The notes beneath the pieces are model-generated. The model had not been told where the DNA came from. It worked only from the letters and a program-made list of their open reading frames with translations, and did no database searches. A stretch of DNA of 64,000 bases from Methylotuvimicrobium alcaliphilum 20Z (GTDB taxonomy: Bacteria > Pseudomonadota > Gammaproteobacteria > Methylococcales > Methylomonadaceae), in the NCBI RefSeq assembly GCF_000968535.2, contig NC_016112.1:620001-684000 (forward strand). Reading direction: 5' to 3'. Positions 1 to 8,671 of this stretch are shown here, piece by piece. Position 1 is the stretch's first letter. Every line of letters starts with the position of its first letter. The position numbers and the translations under genes are program-made.

Positions 1-203
<203 letters not shown>

Positions 204-270
204 CAAAGACAGCAAGCGTTCGTCATAAGTACCCACAACAAATTATTTTGATCGAAGACGTCACGAGCCT

Positions 271-347
<77 letters not shown>

Positions 348-418
348 ACGCGGCGCAAGCCTGGAAGCGGAAGGACCACCCGTCAAACTAGCAGTGTTTA
401 GTTTGCACGAACCCCAAA

Positions 419-494
419 GGGGCCATAGCTCAGCTGGGAGAGCGCCTGCCTTGCACGCAGGAGGTCGGGAGTTCGATCCTCCCTGGCTCCACCA
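419..494 (+). tRNA. tRNA-Ala (TGC)
   Basis: A 76-nt tRNA beginning GGGGCCATAGCTCAG with anticodon TGC at 452-454 and an encoded ACCA at 491-494. It is the second spacer tRNA, 71 nt after tRNA-Ile. Its encoded ACCA also forms the foot of the long hairpin at 491-545. Confidence 0.98.
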
Positions 495-545
495 ATGCTA
501 TACCGTTTGAATGGCGAAAGCCCTCACAGACGGTATAGCATTGGT
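491..545 (+). repeat. Long hairpin starting on the tRNA-Ala CCA end
   Basis: Bases 491-506 are perfectly complementary to 530-545 (16 bp), and the helix can be extended by about three pairs including a G-U. The left arm includes the encoded ACCA of tRNA-Ala. The hairpin may guide precursor cleavage or tRNA 3' maturation; that role is inferred. Confidence 0.75.
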
Positions 546-566
546 GACGGAAACAACGTCACGAAT

Positions 567-578
567 AGCTCTTTAACA
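567..578 (+). promoter_or_regulatory. boxA-like antitermination site in the spacer
   Basis: AGCTCTTTAACA closely matches the rrn boxA consensus (TGCTCTTTAACA), the binding site of the NusB/S10 antitermination complex. It lies between tRNA-Ala and 23S, where spacer boxA sites are normally found. Confidence 0.75.
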
Positions 579-840
579 ATTTGGAAATCTGTACACTGTA
601 ACTTCAACGTTTAAAGCGATTTAAACCAAGAAGATACATAAAACAAGTTCACCGAAGCAGACGGTAAAGCAAAGCTTGTTACTGTCCGCGCCGCAAGGCG
701 AAGACAGCGGCAAAGCCAAGACCAACCGAAAGCGACGTGAATGAGTTCTCAAGCAGAAAGCGAAAATGTCAGCTGACAGATAACGCCACAGACCTGAACC
801 GAAACCACGCTACCGAAAGGGAGTGCGAGAGCGGTCAGAC

Positions 841-866
841 TGATTGGGGTTATATGGTCAAGTGAA
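841..866 (+). other. 5' strand of the pre-23S processing stem
   Basis: Bases 842-862 pair with 4026-4047 with one bulge, bringing the two ends of 23S together. A second long-range arm is exact: 581-596 is the reverse complement of 4109-4124 (16 nt). Such stems are RNase III substrates in rRNA maturation; an rnc gene is present at 19264-19947. Confidence 0.75.
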
Positions 867-1386
867 TAAGCGCATACGGTGGATGCCTAGGCGATAAGAG
901 GCGACGAAGGACGTAGTAGCATGCGATAAGCCGCGGGGAGTTTGCAAACTAACTTTGATCCGCGGATTTCCGAATGGGGCAACCCAGTCAGGACAACCTG
1001 ATTATCCTTAAGTGAATACATAGCTTAAGGAGGCGAACCCGGGGAACTGAAACATCTAAGTACCCGGAGGAAAAGAAATCAACCGAGATTCCCTTAGTAG
1101 CGGCGAGCGAACGGGGACCAGCCCTTAAGTCCAGCCCCAGTTAGTGGAATGCCCTGGAAAGAGCAGCCATAGATGGTGATAGCCCAGTACATGAAAACTG
1201 GAGCTGGATGAAAACGAGTAGGACGGGGCACGTGAAACCTTGTCTGAACATGGGGGGACCATCCTCCAAGGCTAAATACTCCTTATCGACCGATAGTGAA
1301 CCAGTACCGTGAGGGAAAGGCGAAAAGAACCGAGGAGATCGGAGTGAAATAGAACCTGAAACCGTATGCGTACAAGCAGTAGGAGT

Positions 1387-1681
1387 CCCGCCCCTAAATT
1401 ACTTTAGGAAAAAAATGCATTACTTTTATGTCTTACAAGCAATTGAAGATAAAGAAAAGTTTTACTTTGGCTGTACGAGTAACCTGAAAGAGCGAATCAG
1501 CTCGCATAATGCAGGTAAAAATATAGCAACTAGAAGCAATCAGTGGCGAGTGGTTTATTACGAAGCGTCTTTAACATTAAGTGGAGCGAGACAGCGAGAA
1601 TATCGTATCAAGCATCACGGCAGTGCAAAGCGTAAATTAATGGACCGAATCAAACCCACCTTAGAGTAATTTAGGGGCGGG
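1387..1681 (+). other. 23S rRNA intervening sequence (IVS) with 17-bp terminal stem
   Basis: CCCGCCCCTAAATTACT at 1387-1403 is the exact reverse complement of 1665-1681. The flanks GCAGTAGGAG and GACTGCGTACC are the two sides of helix 25, a known hotspot for IVSs in Gammaproteobacteria, spirochaetes and Coxiella. IVSs are cut out by RNase III without religation. Almost all the DNA between the arms is coding, so there is no room for a group I intron core. Classical helix-25 IVSs are empty or encode a four-helix S23 protein; this one encodes a nuclease-like protein. Confidence 0.88.
1415..1669 (+). CDS. GIY-YIG family endonuclease encoded inside 23S rRNA
   Basis: An 84-residue, single-domain GIY-YIG protein of the short stand-alone type. 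The signature is present as FYV (residues 4-6) and YFG (17-19). The family's catalytic Arg and Glu correspond to R27 (LKERISSH) and E62 (ARQREYRIK), and Y17 is kept, so it looks catalytically intact. A Shine-Dalgarno AGGA at 1406-1409 sits 5 nt before the ATG, and the TAA lies inside the right arm of the IVS stem. Expression would need translation of the excised IVS RNA or of the rRNA precursor. It could promote IVS spread in the manner of a homing enzyme, or be a passenger; function is inferred. Confidence 0.85.
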   Translation: MHYFYVLQAIEDKEKFYFGCTSNLKERISSHNAGKNIATRSNQWRVVYYEASLTLSGARQREYRIKHHGSAKRKLMDRIKPTLE

Positions 1682-2173
1682 ATGACTGCGTACCTTTTGT
1701 ATAATGGGTCAGCGACTTAATCTCAGTGGCAAGCTTAACCGAATAGGGGAGGCGTAGCGAAAGCGAGTCTGAATAGGGCGTCATAGTCGCTGGGATTAGA
1801 CCCGAAACCGGGCGATCTATCCATGACCAGGTTGAAGGTTGGGTAATACCAACTGGAGGACCGAACCGGGATCCGTTGAAAAGGATTCGGATGAGTTGTG
1901 GATCGGAGTGAAAGGCTAATCAAGCCCGGAGATAGCTGGTTCTCCTCGAAAGCTATTTAGGTAGCGCCTCGTGTATCACTGTTGGGGGTAGAGCACTGTT
2001 TCGGCTAGGGGGTCATCTCGACTTACCAACCCGATGCAAACTCCGAATACCAACAAGTGCGAGCACGGGAGACACACGGCGGGTGATAAGGTCCGTCGTG
2101 AAAAGGGAAACAGCCCAGACCGTCAGCTAAGGTCCCCAAATCTATGCTCAGTGGGAAACGATGTGAGAAGGCC

Positions 2174-2238
<65 letters not shown>

Positions 2239-2949
2239 GAGTCGGCTTGCGCGGAAGATTCACCGGGGCTAAGCATAGTACCGAAGCTACGGATCATACT
2301 TTAGAGTATGGTGGTAGAGGAGCGTTCTGTACGCCTGCGAAGGTCGATTGAGAAGTCGGCTGGAGGTATCAGAAGTGCGAATGCTGACATGAGTAACGAT
2401 AATGGGGGTGAAAAACCCCCACGCCGAAAACCCAAGGTTTCCTGCGCAACGCTAATCGACGCAGGGTTAGTCGGCACCTAAGGCGAGGCCGAAAGGCGTA
2501 GTCGATGGAAAACAGGTTAATATTCCTGTACCGGAGGTAACTGCGATGGGGTGACGGAGAAGGCTAGGTCAGCTGTCTGTTGGAATAGGCAGTTTAAGCG
2601 AGTAGGGAGTGGAATTAGGCAAATCCGGTTCCATAATTCTGAGACGTGATGACGAGTATCCCCTAGGGGAGACGAAGTGATTGATGCCCTGCTTCCAAGA
2701 AAAACCTCTAAGCATCAGGTTATCTGCGGCCGTACCCTAAACCGACACAGGTGGGTGGGATGAGAATTCTAAGGCGCTTGAGAGAACTCGGGTGAAGGAA
2801 CTAGGCAAAATGGTACCGTAACTTCGGGAGAAGGTACGCCCTTGGTAGGTGAAGTCCCTTGCGGATGGAGCTGAAGAGGGTAGCATTAAACTGGTGGCTG
2901 CGACTGTTTAGCAAAAACATAGCACTCTGCAAACTCGAAAGAGGAAGTG

Positions 2950-2981
<32 letters not shown>

Positions 2982-3014
2982 TAATTGATGGGGTTATCTT
3001 CGGAGAAGCTCTTG

Positions 3015-3108
<94 letters not shown>

Positions 3109-3370
3109 CGATGGCCACACTGTCTCCACCCGAGACTCAGTGAAATTGAAATCGCTGTGAAGATGCAGTGTACCCGCGGCTAGACGGAAAGACCCCGTGA
3201 ACCTTTACTATAGCTTGACACTGGACTTTGAACCTATTTGTGTAGGATAGGTGGGAGGCTGTGAAGCATCAACGCCAGTTGGTGTGGAGCCGACCTTGAA
3301 ATACCACCCTGGTATGTTTGAAGTTCTAACCTAGGTCCCTTATCGGGATTGGGGACAGTGTCTGGTGGGT

Positions 3371-3413
<43 letters not shown>

Positions 3414-3534
3414 ACGAAGGTGTGCTCAGCATGGTCGGAAATCATGCGATGAGTGTAAAGGCAAAAGCACGCTTGACTGCGAGACGGACAAGTCGAGCAG
3501 GTACGAAAGTAGGTCTTAGTGATCCGGTGGTTCT

Positions 3535-3590
<56 letters not shown>

Positions 3591-3619
3591 ACCGCCCAAG
3601 AGTTCATATCGACGGCGGT

Positions 3620-3652
<33 letters not shown>

Positions 3653-3691
3653 AGGGCTGAAGCAGGTCCTAAGGGTATGGCTGTTCGCCAT

Positions 3692-3746
<55 letters not shown>

Positions 3747-3863
3747 TGCCGTGGGCGTTTGAGATTTGAGGGAAGCTGCTCCTAGTACGAGAGGACCGGA
3801 GTGGACGAACCTCTGGTGTTCCGGTTGTCATGCCAATGGCATTGCCGGGTAGCTATGTTCGGA

Positions 3864-3899
<36 letters not shown>

Positions 3900-4133
3900 C
3901 TCCCAAGATGAGATCTCACTGGGACCGTGAGTCCCCTGAAGGGCCCTGAGAGACGATCAGGTTGATAGGTCAGGTGTGGAAGTGCAGTAATGTATGAAGC
4001 TAACTGATACTAATTGCCCGTGAGGCTTGACCATATAACACCCAATCGGTTTGAAAACCAAGGTGTTATCCAACAGCCGACAATCGCTAAAGCGAGAGAA
4101 CGAAAAACGTGTACAGATTTCCAAAAAAACAGG

Positions 4134-4185
4134 TGAAAGGCAAAAGGTTAAGGTTAAAGGCGCAAGGCTAAAGGCTAAGCGACTG
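4134..4185 (+). repeat. Purine-rich degenerate repeats in the 23S-5S spacer
   Basis: The spacer contains several imperfect copies of AAGGTTAAGG / AAGGCTAAAGG in a row. No gene is visible here. The right arm of the long-range pre-23S stem (4109-4124) lies just upstream. Confidence 0.5.
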
Positions 4186-4323
4186 TGATTAAAGACCGAA
4201 ATAACAAGCGAAAGCACCTGTTAGTAAAGAGTTTTGAGTAGGCGCAAAGCACACAGCCGAATGAGCATTAACGAATACCATCGTTAACCTTACGGCTTAA
4301 CTTTGAACCTACTGTAACCGGTT

Positions 4324-4442
4324 TGCCTGGTGACCATAGCGAGCGTGTCCCACCCGATCCCATCCCGAACTCGGAAGTGAAACCGCTTAGCGCCGATGAT
4401 AGTGTGGCAGTTTGCCATGTGAAAGTAGGGAATTGCCAGGCT
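4324..4442 (+). rRNA. rrf: 5S rRNA
   Basis: About 119 nt from TGCCTGGTGACC to TTGCCAGGCTC. The terminal helix TGCCTGG/CCAGGC and the conserved CCGAACTCGGAAGTGAAAC loop are visible. It follows 23S after a ~290-nt spacer and precedes a strong terminator. Confidence 0.97.
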
Positions 4443-4450
4443 CTTATCCC

Positions 4451-4488
4451 AAAAGCCCGTGTTGATCACTCAACACGGGCTTTTTTTT
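4451..4488 (+). terminator. Rho-independent terminator of the rRNA operon
   Basis: A GC-rich inverted repeat, AAGCCCGTGTTGA / TCAACACGGGCTT, with a 4-nt loop, followed by a run of eight T. It lies 9 nt after 5S. Confidence 0.95.
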
Positions 4489-4598
4489 GCTTTAAGGTTT
4501 GTCATAGAATGGCATCGCCAATAAAGCACAATCGTTGCCGTTTGATGCTACTCGATTGGCTAAGATTTACTTAGAAATTGTTATAAGAAACCTAACCC

Positions 4599-5610
4599 AT
4601 GCCGCGAACATATGACACTTTATACCGACAATGGTTGGTGCTTTCTAGAATTCCACGTTTTCCTCGTCGAATTACTACTCCAGAGCTAAAGGTCGTGCTT
4701 TCAAGCGAAGGATACGATATCCATGTGCGTACAATTCAACGTGATCTAGAAAAGCTTTCGATTGCCTTTCCTTTGTCCTGTGACATCGACGGTAGGAAAA
4801 ATTTGTGGTACTGGCAAGAGTCGGCCCGAATCCAGGATCTACCGAATATGGATATTGTGACGGCTCTCGCCTTTGGGATGGCGGAGTCCTATCTGCATAA
4901 TATATTGCCGCAGACTACACTGGATCTGTTAAAACCTTACTTCGAACGTGCGAATGAAGTTCTGGCGACGTGTAATCAATCCCGTCTTCATAGTTGGCCA
5001 GATAAAGTCGCTGTCATAAGCCGCGGGCCGGAGTTAGTTATTAAAGCCGTCAATCGACCCTTTGATTCAACAAACAATTTACGAAGGCTTATTGAAAGAC
5101 AGGCAAGTTCATGCGACTTATACTCCTCGGAATAAAGACTGCGTCGATTACATTATCAATCCATTGGGGATCGTTAATCGTCAGAACGTGATTTATCTTG
5201 TTTGTACGCTATGGAATTATCATGATGTTAAACAATTGGCCTTACACCGCTTCCAAAAAGCTGAGCTACTCGAAAATGAAGCCATGCGACCTGAATCATT
5301 CAATTTACAGGAGTACATTGAAAAAGATCAACAATTTGCTTATCCACATAGCGATGCACCGATTCAATTACAAGCTTTATTCGAACCGCGTGCAGTGATT
5401 CATTTGTACGAAACGCCATTAACGGAAGATCAAATTCTAACACCCCAAGAAGATGGGCGAGTCTTGCTGCAAGCCACCATTCTGGATACCCAGGAATTAC
5501 GCTGGTGGCTGAGCAGTTTTGGAAGTCGGGTTGAGGTTGTGGAACCAATTGGGTTAAGGGCGTATTTTATCCAGGAAACAAAATCTTTAATAGGACGATA
5601 TCAGACTTGA
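4599..5610 (+). pseudogene. WYL-domain transcriptional regulator, frameshifted
   Basis: Two overlapping reading frames together make one WYL regulator of about 335 residues, the normal family length. The first (4599-5135) carries the N-terminal winged helix (DIHVRTIQRDLEKLS) and the middle region. The second (from about 5062 to 5610) carries the WYL ligand-binding core and C-terminal extension, starting at IQQTIYEGLLKDRQ. The frame changes by one base between about 5050 and 5065, near CGACCCTTTGATTC. The gene is inactivated unless this is a sequencing error or a translational +1 shift. It converges on the double-AAA+ ATPase at 5874-7994; WYL proteins usually sense nucleic-acid or nucleotide ligands and often regulate defence or repair genes. 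Confidence 0.8.
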
Positions 5611-5623
5611 ATTCAAAAGTATC

Positions 5624-5773
5624 GGCTCTTCCGGATTTCCCGTGGTAGAAGCCATGCCAGTGTTTTGACATGACAAAGGCAATGAAAAAATAACTTTTTT
5701 ATCAGCAACTTAAGTTATTCAAATTTTGAGAATAGTTCTCATTATTTATCACCACGGAAAATCCTAGAGAGCC
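5624..5773. mobile_element. 150-bp MITE-like element with ISL3-type ends
   Basis: The left end GGCTCTTCCGGATTTCCCGT and the right end (inverted GGCTCTCTAGGATTTTCCGT) are imperfect terminal repeats. A second copy of the same length lies at 37480-37630. The GGCTCTT start resembles ISL3-family ends, so a missing ISL3 transposase may have moved it (inference). No coding region inside; flanks have diverged and show no clear target duplication. Confidence 0.7.
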
Positions 5774-5873
5774 GAAATAATTTTTGGACACTTATTAAGT
5801 AAAGTACATCATTTCATTAGAAGCGCACTATCAAGCGAAACGGTAATACCCATTAAAGGGTTTGTCGATCAAA

Positions 5874-7994
5874 TCACAGCCCCAAACCCGATAGAACGTT
5901 TAAGGCTACCGGCTTGAATGATAGTTCATCACGCAAGCTTTGCAGAAATTGCTCTACATTTTTCGTTTCATCCAATACCGTCAGCTTGCGTTTTACTGCG
6001 GCGAAATCGCCCGGTGTCAAACATGACATCGCCTCCAATTGTTGTTGATAGCGTTGTTTTTGGCTTAGCGACTTCCGGCTCAGTGCTGTTCCCAGGTAAT
6101 GTTGCAATAGCGTCCAGCTTTGCTCCGTTTTCAAATAATCGAATTTAATTTTGAAATCGAAACGACGTAAAACTGCGTTATCGAGATTTTCCATCATATT
6201 GGTCGAACAAATGAATAGTCCGTCGAAATGCTCCATCTGAACCAGCAGCTCATTGACTTGGGTGGTTTCCCAGTTATGTTGACTATGATTTCGGTTCTGT
6301 AAGAAGCTATCCGCTTCGTCCAGTAGCAATAAGGCATTTTCGTCTTTGGCCTGCTCAAACATGCGCGCTATGTTCTTTTCAGTATTGCCGACATAGCAAT
6401 CGATAATGTCGGAGGCGTGTTTAGCTAACAACGGTATCGCCAGATAATCGGCCAAAAATCCAGCGTAAGCGCTTTTTCCGGTTCCGGGTGGGCCGAATAG
6501 ACAGAGGCGAGCTTGTTTTGATCGTTTCAGTCCCGCACTAATTGTGTCTATATCTATTACCGTATTCAGCAATCCAGGATCGTAAAATTCAGCTGCCTGG
6601 CGACGGCTGGTTTTCACCTCACCAGTCATGGCTTTCAGCGTGCCCTCGATCAAGTCTTGCAAATGAGATTCATTGGTAGAGGCTTTGTTTTCCCCCATTG
6701 CTCGTGTGACTTTAGCCGCCCGTTCGATAATTGCGGGTGATAGCTGTTCCAGGCTTGCCATGTTATTCAGCCATTTTTCACTCACTTTTATGCCGCGTAA
6801 TGCCTTGGATAGTAGTTTTTTTCGTATCGGGGCGGGCGGTATATCCAGTTGCCGGACGATGTCGAAGCGACGGATAAAGGCGGGATCGATACTTGTGATG
6901 TCGTTGCTCAGCCAAAAGGTGGGCACTGGGTTGTTTTCTAGTAATTGGTTGACCCACGCTTTTTCTCGTCCGGTTGATTGATTTTCGGGCTCTAAGAACA
7001 TTGGCCACGGAGTGGAAAAAATATCCTCGATTTCATCGAAAAGCAGACAATGATTGGCTTTTCCTTGCAATAAAAATTGTGCTAATTGGCAGGCGGATAT
7101 ACGCTCTTTTCCCGATAAAGTTTCTCCTTCGGCATCTTCTGCGCTGATTTCGTAAAGATCGATTTTCAATTCAGCCGAAAGGCTGCGTACCATTTGCGTT
7201 TTACCAGTGCCCGGTGGTCCATAGAGCAAGACATTACATCCGGTTAGTTGCTGGTCGATCGCATGTCTTAGATACTTCTTCAAGCGTTGATAAGATGGTG
7301 CTATATGTTCAAAATCTCGCGCCGATAATTCTACTGCTTTTACCGGTCTGACATAATCAGCGAATAAATCAGCAATCGGTTTATTAGGGTTGTCCAACAA
7401 TGTCGTGGAAATGCCTTTTAATAGACGGAGTTTATCCGGGATGGTGTCAACCGCAGGATTGATTTTCAAAAGGCCGCTTTTCGCTAGCAATCCTTGTTTA
7501 TCGAAAGCCTGCATAATATCGTTCTCCGGCGCGTTGAGCATTTTATGTAAAGTTCGATAGAACTGCCGGTTACTGACGCGTTCTAGGATTTCGAAACACT
7601 CGGAAAATTCGCCATCGAGATCCAGTATGCTGGCGAATAATAATAATTGAATTTCTACCTCGGAGAAACCGAAAGCCTGTTTCATTCGAACAATATTGAC
7701 GAATGCTGTTTCCTGATTCTCGCTTATCGGATTGGCGAAATGGCTTGCTTGTTTCTTAATGATTCGTTGAATCTCCGAGGTTTTGTGTTCCTCGAAATCT
7801 ACTTCGTCCAGTTCTAGCAAGTTTACTATTTCATCATATATTTCAATGGATTTCGCCAGTAGCCTGAGGTTTTGCCCCATCAATAAAGCCCGGCTGAACC
7901 AAGTTTGTTTCAAGTGTGTGAGGGAGCAATTCTGATCCAGGCTGTTTTTGGCTTGCCGCTGCCTGGGAATGCGATGTTTTTTGGGAGAGAGCAT
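5874..7994 (-). CDS. Double-AAA+ domain ATPase (cytosolic, unknown role)
   Basis: 706 residues with two AAA+ modules. The first has Walker A GPPGTGKT at 259-266, Walker B CLLFDEIED around 316-324 and RRF near 375-377. The second has Walker A GPPGTGKS at 501-508, Walker B LLLLDEADSF at 555-564 and the FtsH/Cdc48-like STNMMENLDNAVLRRFD at 597-613. Residues 1-235 are mostly helical with no recognised domain. There are no membrane segments or protease motif, so it is probably a remodelling or unfolding ATPase. It faces a WYL regulator convergently. The protein starts at ATG 7994, preceded by GGAGAAAT. I do not recognise a characterised homologue. Confidence 0.85.
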   Translation of the reverse strand: MLSPKKHRIPRQRQAKNSLDQNCSLTHLKQTWFSRALLMGQNLRLLAKSIEIYDEIVNLLELDEVDFEEHKTSEIQRIIKKQASHFANPISENQETAFVNIVRMKQAFGFSEVEIQLLLFASILDLDGEFSECFEILERVSNRQFYRTLHKMLNAPENDIMQAFDKQGLLAKSGLLKINPAVDTIPDKLRLLKGISTTLLDNPNKPIADLFADYVRPVKAVELSARDFEHIAPSYQRLKKYLRHAIDQQLTGCNVLLYGPPGTGKTQMVRSLSAELKIDLYEISAEDAEGETLSGKERISACQLAQFLLQGKANHCLLFDEIEDIFSTPWPMFLEPENQSTGREKAWVNQLLENNPVPTFWLSNDITSIDPAFIRRFDIVRQLDIPPAPIRKKLLSKALRGIKVSEKWLNNMASLEQLSPAIIERAAKVTRAMGENKASTNESHLQDLIEGTLKAMTGEVKTSRRQAAEFYDPGLLNTVIDIDTISAGLKRSKQARLCLFGPPGTGKSAYAGFLADYLAIPLLAKHASDIIDCYVGNTEKNIARMFEQAKDENALLLLDEADSFLQNRNHSQHNWETTQVNELLVQMEHFDGLFICSTNMMENLDNAVLRRFDFKIKFDYLKTEQSWTLLQHYLGTALSRKSLSQKQRYQQQLEAMSCLTPGDFAAVKRKLTVLDETKNVEQFLQSLRDELSFKPVALNVLSGLGL

Positions 7995-8447
7995 GATATT
8001 TCTCCAGAATGGTTCAACGGTTAATCGACTATTTGAAAAATATTATGCGGGTCTATACGACAGACTGTGTCGCTTATTTTGATTTGTTTAACCTGCCTAT
8101 TCTATGGTTTTTTTGAACAAAGTTTAACTTAGAAAAAGCATTTCACCATGAAGCATAAGACGTTAATTCAATAACTTGTCATTCGTTTGTGTGCAGCTTT
8201 CCTCATCCGAAAAGTTAGCTGCAATGTTATTGTGAAAGTTCGTAGATCGAGACTTTTTATCTAATTTTTCGATATGTAAAAACTCAGCAACAAAAATGCC
8301 GTTTCCGAAGAGGGGGCGATTGCAGGCATTCATGAGCGTTAGGTAATCTCTTGAAATGCTTCATTAACTTCATGTCCTTCATGGTTGAGCTGACGAATTT
8401 AGGTTTACTCTTAGACGGTTTTTTATCAGAAGGGAAGTAATGGGCAT
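7995..8447. other. Intergenic region upstream of the AAA+ gene
   Basis: No gene seen. It must hold the minus-strand promoter of the AAA+ ATPase. Bases 8131-8152 recur exactly, inverted, at 48861-48882; a related ACCATGAAG segment in opposite orientation lies at about 8352-8390, so this is probably remains of a dispersed repeat. Confidence 0.5.
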
Positions 8448-8487
8448 AAAAAAACCCGAAAACTATAGCGTGTAGTTTTCGGGTTTT
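8448..8487 (-). terminator. Terminator downstream of tRNA-Ser
   Basis: Inverted repeat AAACCCGAAAACTA / TAGTTTTCGGGTTT with a short loop. The run of A on the plus strand at its left edge becomes a U-run for minus-strand transcripts, so it ends the tRNA-Ser transcript and possibly the uup operon. Confidence 0.9.
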
Positions 8488-8508
8488 AAGGAATTTGTAT
8501 CGATCAGA

Positions 8509-8596
8509 TGGCGGAGAGAGAGGGATTCGAACCCTCGATACGTTGCCGTATACACACTTTCCAGGCGTGCGCCTTCGACCACTCGGCCATCTCTCC
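8509..8596 (-). tRNA. tRNA-Ser (GGA)
   Basis: An 88-nt class II tRNA on the minus strand: GGAGAGATGGCCGAGTGGTC start, anticodon GGA (plus-strand TCC at 8560-8562), long variable arm, T-loop GGTTCGAATCC and an encoded GCCA. It lies 75 nt downstream of uup and just before a terminator. Confidence 0.97.
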
Positions 8597-8671
8597 GGTA
8601 TTTAATCCATCAGCGAATGGAAACGGGCAATGATAAGGTACTATTGCTTATGATGCAATGAATTTTAATTT

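Noticed and set aside
1387..1681. Group I or II intron in 23S
   Set aside because: The insert is almost fully coding, with a simple terminal stem and no room for a catalytic core; an RNase III-excised IVS fits better.
3957..4574. Open frames across the 23S-5S spacer and 5S
   Set aside because: They cover rRNA, processing stems and the terminator, with no ribosome site or family likeness.
5055..5065. Programmed +1 frameshift in the WYL gene
   Set aside because: CCCTTTGA is only loosely like known shift sites and programmed shifts are not established for this family; a mutation or sequence error is simpler.
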